From assembly GCA_026004975.1 (NCBI GenBank), contig BPKE01000001.1:62001-126000 (forward strand): DNA of 64,000 bases, given 5' to 3'. This stretch comes from Gammaproteobacteria bacterium. Its GTDB lineage: Bacteria > Pseudomonadota > Gammaproteobacteria > HTCC5015. Each line of letters starts with the position of its first letter. Position 1 is the stretch's first letter. The notes beneath the pieces were generated by a model that saw only the letters and a program-made list of their open reading frames with translations, was not told where the DNA came from and ran no database searches. The position numbers were made by a program, and so were the translations under genes. Positions 1 through 9,200 of the stretch are shown here, one piece after another.

Positions 1-493
1 GGCACCTTCGGCCGGCAGCACGACCGGCTCGCGCTCGCTGCCGTCGTAGTTCGGGGCGAAATCGACGGTGTCCTTGTCGATGTCCGCGAGCAGCTCGTGG
101 GCGAGACGCGACAAGCGCACCTCGGTGTAACGCATCGCCGCGGGCGCGTCGCCGTCGACCGAGCCGAAGTTGCCCTGCCCGTCGATGAGCGCGTAGCGCA
201 TCGAGAACGGCTGCGCCATGCGCACCATGGTGTCGTAGACCGCCGCGTCGCCATGCGGGTGGTATTTACCGATGACGTCACCGACCACGCGCGCCGACTT
301 CTTGTAGGGCTGGTTCCAGTCGTTGCCGAGCTCGTGCCATGGCGTAGAGCACGCGGCGGTGCACCGGCTTGAGCCCGTCGCGCACATCCGGCAGCGCCCG
401 CCCCACGATCACGCTCATCGCGTAATCGAGGTACGATTGGCGCATCTCGTCTTCCAGGTTGATCGGGAAGAGCTCTCGGGCGATTTCGGCCAT
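1..493 (-). CDS. gyrA: DNA gyrase subunit A, N-terminal part (runs off left edge; one frameshift)
   Basis: ATP-dependent DNA supercoiling, cleavage subunit, acting with GyrB. From the ATG at 493 the protein has the GyrA opening with [21 protein letters not shown], then RRVLYAM. There an extra C at 337 shifts the frame; skipping it restores [20 protein letters not shown], the HPHGD loop and the catalytic arginine-tyrosine of AAMRYTE. About 164 codons are inside the window and the rest lies beyond base 1. The residue equivalent to E. coli Ser83 is Ala ([10 protein letters not shown]) and Asp87 is kept. Since gyrA is essential, the one-base insertion next to CC is probably a sequence error. Identity is certain from the motif order. 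Confidence 0.96.
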
Positions 494-556
494 GGGGTTC
501 GAAAACCGGGGTTGTCGGCAGGTCGATGCGCCCCGGCGGCGGGCGATCGGCGGCGC

Positions 557-565
557 ATTTTAGCA
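557..565 (-). promoter_or_regulatory. extended -10 promoter candidate for gyrA
   Basis: On the minus strand TGCTAAAAT reads as an extended -10 element (TGn plus TAAAAT) about 60 bases before the gyrA ATG. No good -35 is visible, which is tolerated for extended -10 promoters. It stands out in very GC-rich surroundings. Confidence 0.4.
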
Positions 566-587
566 CAGCGCCCGGCGCCGGCGGGCT

Positions 588-615
588 TTGCCGCCCGCCC
601 CCCGCCTGCTATAGT
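588..615 (+). promoter_or_regulatory. sigma-70-like promoter for the small exported protein and agu genes
   Basis: TTGCCG (588-593), a 16-base spacer and TATAGT (610-615) lie 33 bases before the GTG at 649. It would drive 649-954 and possibly aguA-aguB, which follow with only 12 bases between. Confidence 0.45.
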
Positions 616-648
616 TCCCGAGGTCGCAACCCCCGGGATCGGACCGCC

Positions 649-954
649 GTGCGCACGCTGTTCTGCCTCCTGCTGAGCCTGACCGCGAGTCTTGCGGCCG
701 CCGTCGACGAAGGCGCGTTGCAATCCCTGCGCGGCGCCTCGATGGACGCGGTCCGGACCCGCTTCGGCACCCCCGTCGACACCCGCGGTCCGGTGGGAGA
801 CCCGCCGATCACGCGCTGGCTGTACCCCGATTTCACGGTCGTTTTCGAATACGACCGCGTGGTCCACGCCTTCCCGCGGCGCCCGGAAATCGAGGCGCAG
901 CCCCCGGTCGAACGCGGCGGCGGGGACACGCTGGATCTTCCCGACCGCTCCTGA
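649..954 (+). CDS. small exported protein of unknown function
   Basis: About 101 residues from a GTG start. The first 19 residues form a signal peptide (hydrophobic LFCLLLSLTASLAAA) and the rest is a short periplasmic domain. It contains SMDAVRTRFG followed by RWLYPDFTVVFEYDRVVHAF. This layout (a helix ending in a G-x-P turn, then aromatic strands) recalls the BamE/SmpA fold of small envelope proteins, but the match is by eye only. The GTG is preferred because it begins directly at the signal peptide and sits just after a promoter. It precedes aguA by 12 bases on the same strand. The function is not recognised. Confidence 0.7.
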   Translation: MRTLFCLLLSLTASLAAAVDEGALQSLRGASMDAVRTRFGTPVDTRGPVGDPPITRWLYPDFTVVFEYDRVVHAFPRRPEIEAQPPVERGGGDTLDLPDRS

Positions 955-966
955 CCCGCCGCCACG

Positions 967-2016
967 ATGCCGCGCCCCTGCGTGCTGCCCGAATGGGCGC
1001 CCCAAGACGCCGTGCTGCTCGCCTGGCCGCACCCCGACAGCGACTGGGGCCCCCTTTGGCCGCAGATCGAGAACGATTTCTTGCGCCTGGCGCGCCTGAT
1101 CGCCGCGCACGAACCTCTGCTGGTGCTGGTGCGCGACGCCGCCCACCGCCGCCACCTCGGCCGCCGGCTGTGGCATGACCGGGTGTTCGTCTGCGAGGTG
1201 CCGACCGACGACACCTGGTGCCGCGACTTCGGGCCGCTGGCGGTGGCCGGCGACGGCGGGCCCACGCTGGTCGATTTCCGTTTCAACGCCTGGGGCGGCC
1301 GTTATCCCTGGGCGCAAGACGACGCGGCCACGGCCCGGCTGGCCGCGCTGGGCGCCTTCGCGGCGCCGCTGCGCCGCGCGGACATGGTCCTGGAGGGCGG
1401 CAGCCTGGACAGCGACGGGGCCGGCACCCTGCTCACCACCCGCCGCTGCCAGCTCGACGGCCGCCGCAACCCGGCATTGGCCGGCGACCCGGCGGCCTTC
1501 GCCGAGGCGCTGGGGCGGCATCTGCCCTTCGAGCGCCTGATCTGGCTCGAATCCGGCCTGCTCGAAGGCGACGACACCGACGCCCACGTCGACAACCTGG
1601 CGCGCTTCACCGACCCGCGCACCCTGGTCTACGCCGCCAGCCTCGACCCCGACGATCCGCACCACGAACCGCTGACGAAGCTGGCCGAAGAACTGGCCGC
1701 GCTGCGCACGGCCGACGGCCGCCCCTACCGCCTCGTGCCCCTGCCCCTGCCCGCCGCCCGCCACAGCCGCGTCGACGGCCGGCGGCTGCCGGCCAGCTAC
1801 GTGAATTTCCTGGTGATCAACGGCGCCGTGCTGGTGCCCCAGTTCGGCGACCGGCTCACCGATCACCTGGCCTTGTCCCGGCTGGCCGGTTGCTTCCCGG
1901 GGCGGCGGGTGATCGGCGTCGACAGCCGGGGCTTCATCGAACAAAATGGCGGCATTCACTGCCTGACCATGCAGCTGCCCGCCGGCAGCGTCGCCTGGGA
2001 GCGCCTGCGCCGATGA
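967..2016 (+). CDS. aguA: agmatine deiminase
   Basis: Hydrolyses agmatine to N-carbamoylputrescine and ammonia in the cytoplasm, the first step of the arginine decarboxylase route to putrescine. At 349 residues it has the size of the peptidylarginine-deiminase-like family. Visible family signatures are DDTWCRDFGP near the N-terminus, LEGGSLDSDGAG, the His-x-Asp of TDAHVDN and the C-terminal NGGIHCLTMQLP, whose Cys332 is the expected nucleophile. Its stop overlaps the start of aguB in ATGA, so the two steps are translationally coupled. Identity is strong because both enzymes of the pathway are side by side. Confidence 0.95.
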   Translation: MPRPCVLPEWAPQDAVLLAWPHPDSDWGPLWPQIENDFLRLARLIAAHEPLLVLVRDAAHRRHLGRRLWHDRVFVCEVPTDDTWCRDFGPLAVAGDGGPTLVDFRFNAWGGRYPWAQDDAATARLAALGAFAAPLRRADMVLEGGSLDSDGAGTLLTTRRCQLDGRRNPALAGDPAAFAEALGRHLPFERLIWLESGLLEGDDTDAHVDNLARFTDPRTLVYAASLDPDDPHHEPLTKLAEELAALRTADGRPYRLVPLPLPAARHSRVDGRRLPASYVNFLVINGAVLVPQFGDRLTDHLALSRLAGCFPGRRVIGVDSRGFIEQNGGIHCLTMQLPAGSVAWERLRR

Positions 2017-2882
2017 GTCGAATCCTGCACGTCGCCGCCGTACAGCGCCGGATCGGCCCCGATCCGCAAGAAAACCTCGCCGCCCTGCTGGCGGACATCG
2101 AGCGTGCCGCCGCCGCCGGGGCACGGCTGGTGGTGCTGCCCGAGCTGCACAACACGCCTTACTTCTGCTGGACGCAGGACGCGGCGCATTTCGACCTGGC
2201 CGAACCCATTCCCGGCCCCACGTGCGCGGCGCTGTCCGAAGCCGCCGCCGCCCACGGCGTGGTCGTGGTCGGTTCGCTGTTCGAACGCCGCGCCGCGGGC
2301 CTGTACCACAACACCGCGGTGGTTTTCGACCGCGACGGCCGCCTCGCCGGGCGCTACCGCAAGATGCACATCCCGGACGATCCCGGCTACAACGAAAAGT
2401 ACTACTTCACGCCCGGCGACCTGGGCTTCGAGCCGATCGACACCGCCGTCGGCCGGCTCGGCGTGCTGGTGTGCTGGGACCAGTGGTACCCGGAGGCGGC
2501 GCGCTCGATGGCCCTGGCCGGCGCCGAACTGCTCATCTACCCGACCGCCATCGGCTGGAACCCGCAGGATCCGCCCGAGGAACAAGCGCGGCAACTGGCC
2601 GCCTGGCAGCTCGTGCAGCGCGGCCACGCCGTGGCCAACGTCCTGCCCCTGGTGGCGGTGAACCGCTGCGGAACGGAACGCGACGGCGGCGACCGCTTCT
2701 GGGGACACAGCTTCGTCTGCGGACCGCAGGGCGAGCTCATCGCCGAGGCCGGCGAGACACCCACCCTGCTCGAGGCGCAGATCGACCTGGACCGCTGCGA
2801 GACCCTGCGCCGGACCTGGCCGTTTCTGCGCGACCGGCGCATCGACGCCTACGCCGGCCTGCTGGAACGCTTCCGCGGCTGA
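2013..2882 (+). CDS. aguB: N-carbamoylputrescine amidase
   Basis: Nitrilase-superfamily enzyme that hydrolyses N-carbamoylputrescine to putrescine, CO2 and ammonia. It is 289 residues long, starting at the ATG that overlaps the aguA stop. The Glu-Lys-Cys triad is present as Glu44 (VVLPELHNTPYF), Lys117 (RYRKMHIPDDPGYNEKYYF) and Cys154 (GVLVCWDQWYPE). The HNTPYF and DDPGYNEKYYFTPGD stretches are typical of this amidase rather than of generic nitrilases. It ends four bases before the convergent GGDEF gene. Confidence 0.95.
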   Translation: MSRILHVAAVQRRIGPDPQENLAALLADIERAAAAGARLVVLPELHNTPYFCWTQDAAHFDLAEPIPGPTCAALSEAAAAHGVVVVGSLFERRAAGLYHNTAVVFDRDGRLAGRYRKMHIPDDPGYNEKYYFTPGDLGFEPIDTAVGRLGVLVCWDQWYPEAARSMALAGAELLIYPTAIGWNPQDPPEEQARQLAAWQLVQRGHAVANVLPLVAVNRCGTERDGGDRFWGHSFVCGPQGELIAEAGETPTLLEAQIDLDRCETLRRTWPFLRDRRIDAYAGLLERFRG

Positions 2883-2886
2883 ACCC

Positions 2887-4164
2887 TCAGGCGACCGGCA
2901 GGTCGCTGCACAGGCGGTTGCGGCCGGCGCGCTTGGCCTCGTAGAGCAAGCCGTCGGCATGGCGCAACAGACTGTCCAGATCGCCCACGTTGCGCGTACA
3001 CAGGCCGATGCTCGCGGTGATCTGCAGCTTCGTGCCGTCCGGCAGCGGGAACGGCGTGTCGGCGAGCCGCCGCCGCAGCCGCTCGCACTGCTCGGCCGCC
3101 GCCTCGGGCGCAAGACCACATATGAGGACGCTGAACTCCTCACCGCCCGTGCGCGCCAGCAGGTCCGCGCCGCGGCGGAAATGTCCCGCGAGAACCCCCG
3201 CCACGTGCTTGAGCGCCGCGTCGCCGACCTGGTGCCCCCAGTGGTCGTTGATGCGCTTGAAGTGATCGATGTCGATCATCGCGCAAGCCACCGGCGTCCG
3301 GTTGCGCCGCGCCGCCGCCACCAGATGAGCGGCGCTGTCGTAGAAATGGCGCCGGTTGTACAGGCCGGTGAGCGGGTCGGTGGTCGCCAGGCGGCGGATG
3401 GTCTCGATGCGTTCGAGGTTCTCCAGCGCCTGGTGGACGCGGCAATAGAATTCCTCGGTGAGGAAATGCTTCTTGGAAATGAAATCGTCCGCGCCGGTCT
3501 TGAGCAGGCGTGCCCCGGTGTCCGGCTCGCGCTCCGAGGCCAGCCCCAGCACCGCCAGGCGGTCGCGCGGATGGTCGCGGCGCAGGCGGCGGATGAAGGT
3601 GAAGCCGTCCATCTTCGGCATCATGCAATCGGTGATGACCAGGCGCACGTCCGGATGCCGGGCCAGCACCGCCAGGCCCGCCTCCCCGTCGGCGGCCTCG
3701 AAGACCTGGTAGCGGTGGACGCGCAGCAAGCGCGTGAGCACGACGCGGAAGAAGCGCGAATCGTCCACCACCAGCACCTTGGTCGCGGGGTTCTTTTCCA
3801 GGCGGGCGAGCAGCCCGACCACGTAGTTGAGGCTCTGCTCGTCCTTGATCACGTAATCGACGATCGCCTTGCGCCACAACCGCTCGCGCTCGGCCGGGGA
3901 AAACATGTTGGCGGTGAACACCACGGACGGCACACCGGCGGCGGTCACCGCGTCGATCACCTCGCCGCCGGGCGCGTCCGGCAGCACGTAATCGAGCAGC
4001 GCGGCGAAATACACCGCTTCGGGCTGCGGTCGATCCAGGAAGCGCAGGGTTTCGGCCAGGCTTTGCGCCCAGTCGACCTGCACCTCCGGCAACGCCGCGG
4101 CGATCCGGTTGCGGATCAGGTTGCCGGTGATGCGGTTGTCTTCGACGACCAGCAGTCGTTTCAT
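2887..4164 (-). CDS. response regulator with two receiver domains and a GGDEF domain (diguanylate cyclase)
   Basis: Makes cyclic di-GMP in response to phosphorylation. It is 425 residues. An N-terminal receiver (KRLLVVEDN, ALLDYVLPDAPGG) is followed by a second complete receiver (VLVVDDSRFF, ITDCMMPKMDGF) and a C-terminal GGDEF domain with an active-type GGEEF signature. RGAD lies five residues before GGEEF and fits the RxxD inhibitory site for product feedback. The start at 4164 was chosen over longer options because MKRLLVVEDN is the usual receiver opening and a GAGGG ribosome site precedes it. This is a PleD-like architecture. It is followed upstream by another GGDEF gene on the same strand, 75 bases away. 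The input signal is unknown. Confidence 0.9.
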   Translation of the reverse strand: MKRLLVVEDNRITGNLIRNRIAAALPEVQVDWAQSLAETLRFLDRPQPEAVYFAALLDYVLPDAPGGEVIDAVTAAGVPSVVFTANMFSPAERERLWRKAIVDYVIKDEQSLNYVVGLLARLEKNPATKVLVVDDSRFFRVVLTRLLRVHRYQVFEAADGEAGLAVLARHPDVRLVITDCMMPKMDGFTFIRRLRRDHPRDRLAVLGLASEREPDTGARLLKTGADDFISKKHFLTEEFYCRVHQALENLERIETIRRLATTDPLTGLYNRRHFYDSAAHLVAAARRNRTPVACAMIDIDHFKRINDHWGHQVGDAALKHVAGVLAGHFRRGADLLARTGGEEFSVLICGLAPEAAAEQCERLRRRLADTPFPLPDGTKLQITASIGLCTRNVGDLDSLLRHADGLLYEAKRAGRNRLCSDLPVA

Positions 4165-4239
4165 CGACGGACCCTCGTGCGTCACCCGCGGCGCGCCGGC
4201 CGTCCCGGCCCCGGGCGACCCCGGGGCCGATGATAGCAC

Positions 4240-5217
4240 TCAGTCCGTCTCCCAGTAGCGGTAAGCGTTGCGGCCGCTGTGCTTGGCCCGGTACATGGCC
4301 ATGTCGGCGCGGTGCATCAGGGCCGCCGGGTCGTCGCCGTGATCGGGGAAACAGGCCACGCCGATGCTCGCGCCGATGGACACCGTCTCGCCGTTGCTCA
4401 GGGTGTATGGCGCCGCCAGGACGTCGATCAGCTTGGCCGCCACCATGCCGGCGCTGGGCAGGTCCCGCACGACGTTGAGCAGCACGGCGAACTCGTCGCC
4501 GCCCAGGCGGCCCACGTAATCGCCCTCGCGCAGATTGCGCTTGAGGCGCTCGGCGACCGCCTGCAGGACCTCGTCGCCGGCCTGGTGGCCGTAGCGGTCG
4601 TTGACGGGCTTGAAGCGATCCAGGTCGATGAACAACAGGGCGATCATGTAGCCGTGGCGCTTGGCGTTCGCCAGGGCCTTGCGCAGATCCGTCTCGAACT
4701 GCTCGCGGTTGGCCAGCAGCGTCAGCGGGTCGCGGGTCGCCATCACCCGGTAGAGCTGCTCGGAGAACTCCAGGGATTTCTTCTGCCGGTACAGCTCGAG
4801 GAACACCGACACCTCGCGCAGCACCACGTCGCCCGAAACGGCGTTGATCACGTAGTCGGACCCCGCCAGGCCGTAGCCGTAGCTCTCCTCGGGCCCGCCG
4901 ACCGGGGCGTTCGGCGTGATGAACACCACCGGCACGTGGCGGGTGTTCGGGTTGGCGCGCAGGTTGAAGGCCAGTTCCACCCCGCCCTGCTTGAGACAGT
5001 CGGCGCCCATCAGGATCAGGAAAAACGCATGCTGCGCCGCGAGGCTCAGCGCGTGCTGGGCGTCGGCCGCGGTGTAGACGTCGATGTCCAGCGTCTTGAG
5101 CCGCTCGATCAACGGCGTGAAGGCACGCTCGTCGTCGCCCACCACCAGCAGCTTCGGGGCGACGTGGTCCTCGACGAAATACTCTTCGAAGGCGTCGCCG
5201 GATTCGGGCTCTTGCAT
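4240..5217 (-). CDS. diguanylate cyclase with degenerate receiver domain
   Basis: About 325 residues: a receiver-like domain (residues about 20-145) and a GGDEF domain (about 165-325). The GGDEF motif is intact (RLGGDEFAVLL) and REGD five residues ahead fits an inhibitory RxxD site, so cyclase activity is likely. The receiver is odd. The position of the phosphorylated Asp reads LILMGADC, and the conserved Lys region reads SDYVINAV, so it is probably a pseudo-receiver that does not take phosphate by the normal route. ATG 5217 directly precedes a short acidic lead. It lies in tandem with the double-receiver GGDEF protein, suggesting a local cyclic di-GMP pair. Confidence 0.88.
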   Translation of the reverse strand: MQEPESGDAFEEYFVEDHVAPKLLVVGDDERAFTPLIERLKTLDIDVYTAADAQHALSLAAQHAFFLILMGADCLKQGGVELAFNLRANPNTRHVPVVFITPNAPVGGPEESYGYGLAGSDYVINAVSGDVVLREVSVFLELYRQKKSLEFSEQLYRVMATRDPLTLLANREQFETDLRKALANAKRHGYMIALLFIDLDRFKPVNDRYGHQAGDEVLQAVAERLKRNLREGDYVGRLGGDEFAVLLNVVRDLPSAGMVAAKLIDVLAAPYTLSNGETVSIGASIGVACFPDHGDDPAALMHRADMAMYRAKHSGRNAYRYWETD

Positions 5218-5257
5218 CACACTCTCCAGCCGGGCCGTTCGAGCCGACACAGGGCGA

Positions 5258-6142
5258 TTAGCGGCGCCCGGCCGGCGCACTTGAGCTTTTGCCCTCGGCC
5301 GGCTCGATGTGCACCGTGGTGTCCTGGATGCCGAAGCGCGCCGCGAGCAGCTGCTCCACGGCATCGGCGATGGCGTGCGCCTCGTGCGTGCTCAGGGCGC
5401 CGTCGACCTTGAGCACCACGTCGGCGACCAAGGTGCTGCCCTGGCGGCGCGACCGCACCCGCGGCACCGCCAGCACGCCCGGCACCGTGCGCACCGCGGC
5501 CGCCAGCTGCCCGCCGTCGTAAGCCGCCGAATCGACCAGCACCGGCACCGCCCGCCGGAACAGATCGTAGGCGAGGTAGGCGACCAGGCCCGCCACCAGC
5601 AGAGCGCACAGCGAGTCCAGCCACGGGGCCACGTGCACCGCGAGCTGCCAGCCGGCGATCACGCTCGCCGTAACCAGCACGTCGCCGAGGGTGTGGCGCG
5701 CATCCGCGAGCAGCAGGTCCGATCCCAGGCGACGCGCCCAGCGGTGTTCCCACAAGGTCACCACCACATTGATCAGCAAGGTGGCGCCCATCACCAGTAA
5801 GGCCTGGGCGTCGTGCCGAGGCGCCTCACCGAAGCGGCCCAGCGCCCGGCTGACCAACTCGAAGGCGACCACGACCAACAGGCCGGCGAGCACGAACACC
5901 GCCAGCGGCTCGAATTTCTGATGGCCGTAAGGGTGGTCGTGGTCGGGCGGCTGCTCGGCGATGCGCGCAACGATGAAGGCGATGACGTTGTTCGCCAGGT
6001 CGGTCAGCGAGTGCAGCGCATCGCCGAGGATCGCCGTCGACCCGGTATACAAGCCGACCACGAACTTGGTCGCCGCCAATACGGCATTGGCCAGCCCCTC
6101 CACCAACAGCACCGTGCGCACTTTCACATCCGCCTCCCCCAT
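5258..6142 (-). CDS. cation diffusion facilitator family efflux protein (FieF-like)
   Basis: Proton-driven export of divalent metal ions (Zn, Fe or Cd) across the inner membrane. The 294-residue protein has the six-helix layout and the two metal-binding motifs of the family, DALHSLTD in TM2 and DARHTLGD in TM5, which together supply three Asp and one His in the FieF/YiiP arrangement. HPYGHQKFE follows the first pair. The C-terminal cytoplasmic domain (from about residue 205) carries the VPGVLAVPRVRSRRQG and THEAHAIAD patterns typical of the dimerisation domain. The metal cannot be assigned from sequence alone. Confidence 0.92.
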   Translation of the reverse strand: MGEADVKVRTVLLVEGLANAVLAATKFVVGLYTGSTAILGDALHSLTDLANNVIAFIVARIAEQPPDHDHPYGHQKFEPLAVFVLAGLLVVVAFELVSRALGRFGEAPRHDAQALLVMGATLLINVVVTLWEHRWARRLGSDLLLADARHTLGDVLVTASVIAGWQLAVHVAPWLDSLCALLVAGLVAYLAYDLFRRAVPVLVDSAAYDGGQLAAAVRTVPGVLAVPRVRSRRQGSTLVADVVLKVDGALSTHEAHAIADAVEQLLAARFGIQDTTVHIEPAEGKSSSAPAGRR

Positions 6143-6264
6143 GTTCCGCCGAGGTCCGGCTTTCCGCCCGGCGCATAGTCGGACGTTTTTCCCCGGAGAC
6201 CGCGCTAAGGTATCACCGGTGAAACACCATTTCTCTTTTCAACTCGACAACGATGGAGGTACCC

Positions 6265-9200
6265 ATGGGAGGCCTGTCCACACTCGCCCGCCCGCGCCCG
6301 TCGCGGCTCGGCGGCACCCTGCTCCTGCTCGCTGCGGCCGCCGCCGCGGTCGCCTGGCGGCCGGCCGCGGCCGTGCCGAGCCAGGAGTATACCTGGCGCA
6401 ATGTGCGCATCGACGGCGGGGGCTTCATCCCCGGCATCGTCTTCAACGAGAGCCAACCCGACCTGATCTACGTGCGTACCGACATCGGCGGCCTGTACCG
6501 CTGGCAGCCGGAGAGTGGCACCTGGAAACCGCTGCTCGACTGGGTCGGCTGGGACCGCTGGGGCTGGAACGGCGTGCTCAGCGTGGCCACCGACCCGGTG
6601 GATCCCGACCGGGTCTACGCCGCGGTGGGCATGTACACCAACGATTGGGATCCGAACAACGGCGCCATCCTGCGCTCGGCCGACCGCGGTGAAACCTGGC
6701 AAGCCTTCGAGTTGCCCTTCAAGGTCGGCGGCAACATGCCCGGCCGCGGCATGGGCGAGCGCCTGGCGGTGGACCCCAACGACAACCGCATCGTCTACTT
6801 CGCCGCCGAGGGCGGCCACGGCCTGTGGCGGAGCAGCGACTACGGCGCCACCTTCGGCCCGGTCGGCAACTTTCCGAACCCCGGCAACTACGTGGCCGAC
6901 CCCAACGACCCGTACGGCTACCTCAATCAGAACCAGGGCCTGACCTGGGTGGTGTTCGACCCGGCCAGCGGGGCGCCCGGCAGCCCGACGCCGCGCATCT
7001 TCGTCGGCGTCGCCGACAAGAGCGACCCGATCTACGTCAGCGAGGACGCCGGGCAGACCTGGCGCCCCCTGGCCGGCGCCCCGACCGGGTACCTGCCCCA
7101 CCAGGCGGTGGTCGACCACGTCAACGGTTACCTCTACGTCGCCACTTCCGACACCGGCGGCCCCTACGACGGCGGCGCCGGCCAAGTGTGGAAATACGAC
7201 ATCGGCGCCGGCACCTGGACGGACATCTCGCCGATCCCGATCGACAGCGCCGATCTGTACTTCGGCTACAGCGGCCTGACCATCGATCGCCAAAACCCCG
7301 ACACGATCATGGTCGCCTCGCAGATTTCCTGGTGGCCGGACGCGATCTTCTTCCGCAGCACCGACGGCGGCGCCACCTGGACCCGCATCTGGGACTGGAA
7401 CGGCTACCCGAACCGCACCTTCCGCTACGAGATGGACATCAGCGAAGTGCCGTGGCTGAGCTTCGGCAGCAACCCCCAGCCGCCCGAGGTCACACCGAAA
7501 CTCGGCTGGATGAACTGCGCGGTGCGCATCGACCCGCACGATTCCAACCGCCTGCTCTACGGCACCGGCGCGACGATCTACGGCACCACCAATCTGCTCG
7601 CCTGGGACGCCGGGCAGACGGTGCTGATCCGGCCGATGGTGCGCGGCCTGGAAGAGACCGCCGTGCTCGACCTGGCCAGCCCGCCGACCGGGCCGCACCT
7701 GTTCTCCGCCCTGGGTGACATCGGCGGCTTCCGCCACGTCGATCTCGACCAGGTTCCGGCGCTGATGTACACCTCGCCCAACCACAGCTCCACCACCAGC
7801 ATCGACTTCGCCGAACTCAACCCGTCGATCATGGCCCGGGTCGGCCGCTTCGATCGGGAAGCCAACCCCGGCATGACGGCGATCGGCGTGTCCACCGACG
7901 GCGGCGCCAACTGGTGGCAAGGCCAGGAACCGGGCGGCGTGACCGGTCCGGGCACCATCGCCGTCACCGCCGACGGCGGCCGCTTCGTCTGGAGCCCCGA
8001 GGGCGCCGGCGTGCACGTCTCCACCAACCTCGGCAGCAGCTGGACCCCGGCCCAGGGCATCCCGGCGGGCACCCCGGTCGAAGCCGACCGCGTCGACCCG
8101 CTGCGGGTCTACGGTTTCGCCGGCGGCACCTTCTACATCAGCGAGGACGGCGGCGCGACCTTCACCGCCTCGCCCGCCGACAACCTGCCGACCGACGGCG
8201 CGCTGCGGTTCAAGGCCGTCCCCGGTTACGCCGGCCACATCTGGCTCACCGGCGGCACCCCCGAGAGCGGCAACCACGGCCTGTGGCGCTCCACCGACGG
8301 CGGCCTGAGCTTCACCAAGCTGCCCGGCGTCGAACAAGGGCGCAACATCGGCTTCGGCGCGCCGGCGCCGGGCCGCGACTACCCGGCCCTGTACCTGGTG
8401 GCGACCATCGACGGGGTCACCGGCGTGTTCCGCTCCGACGACGAGGGGGCCAACTGGGTGCGCATCAACGACGACGCCCACCAGTACGGCAACATGGGCG
8501 ACGCCATCACCGGCGACCCGCGCATCTACGGCCGGGTCTACCTCGGCACCAACGGCCGCGGCATCCTCTATGCCGACCCCGTCGGCGGATCGTCCTCGAG
8601 CAGCAGCGCTTCGAGCTCCAGCGTGTCCTCGTCGAGCAGCTCGAGCAGCGTCTCCTCGAGCAGCAGCTCCAGCTCCAGTTCCAGCTCTTCGAGCAGCGTG
8701 TCGTCCTCTTCGAGCAGCAGCTCCAGCGTGTCCTCGTCGAGCAGCTCGAGCAGCAGCTCGTCGAGCAGCGTCTCCTCGAGCAGCAGCACGGGCGGCAGCG
8801 GGACCTGCGCCGTGGACTACGTGATCGCCAACGACTGGGGCGGCGGCTTCCAGGTGAACGTCACCGTCCGCAACCTGTCGAGCCAGGCGATCGACGGCTG
8901 GACGCTGGTCTGGAACCTGGGCGCGGGCGAGAGCTTCGCCGGCGGCTGGAACGCCAGCTTCAGCACCTCGGGTTCGCGGGTGACGGCCTCCAACCCGGCC
9001 GGGCACTGGAACGGTCGCCTGGCGGCCAACGGCGGCACGGCGAGCTTCGGCTTCCAGGCCAACAACAGCCAGCCGCCGGCCAATGTGGTGACGGCCTTCA
9101 CCCTGAACGGCGTGGCCTGCGGCGGGACGGCCTCGAGCTCCAGCAGCAGCGCGTCCAGCTCCAGCAGCGTGTCCTCCTCGAGCAGCAGCTCCAGCGTCTC

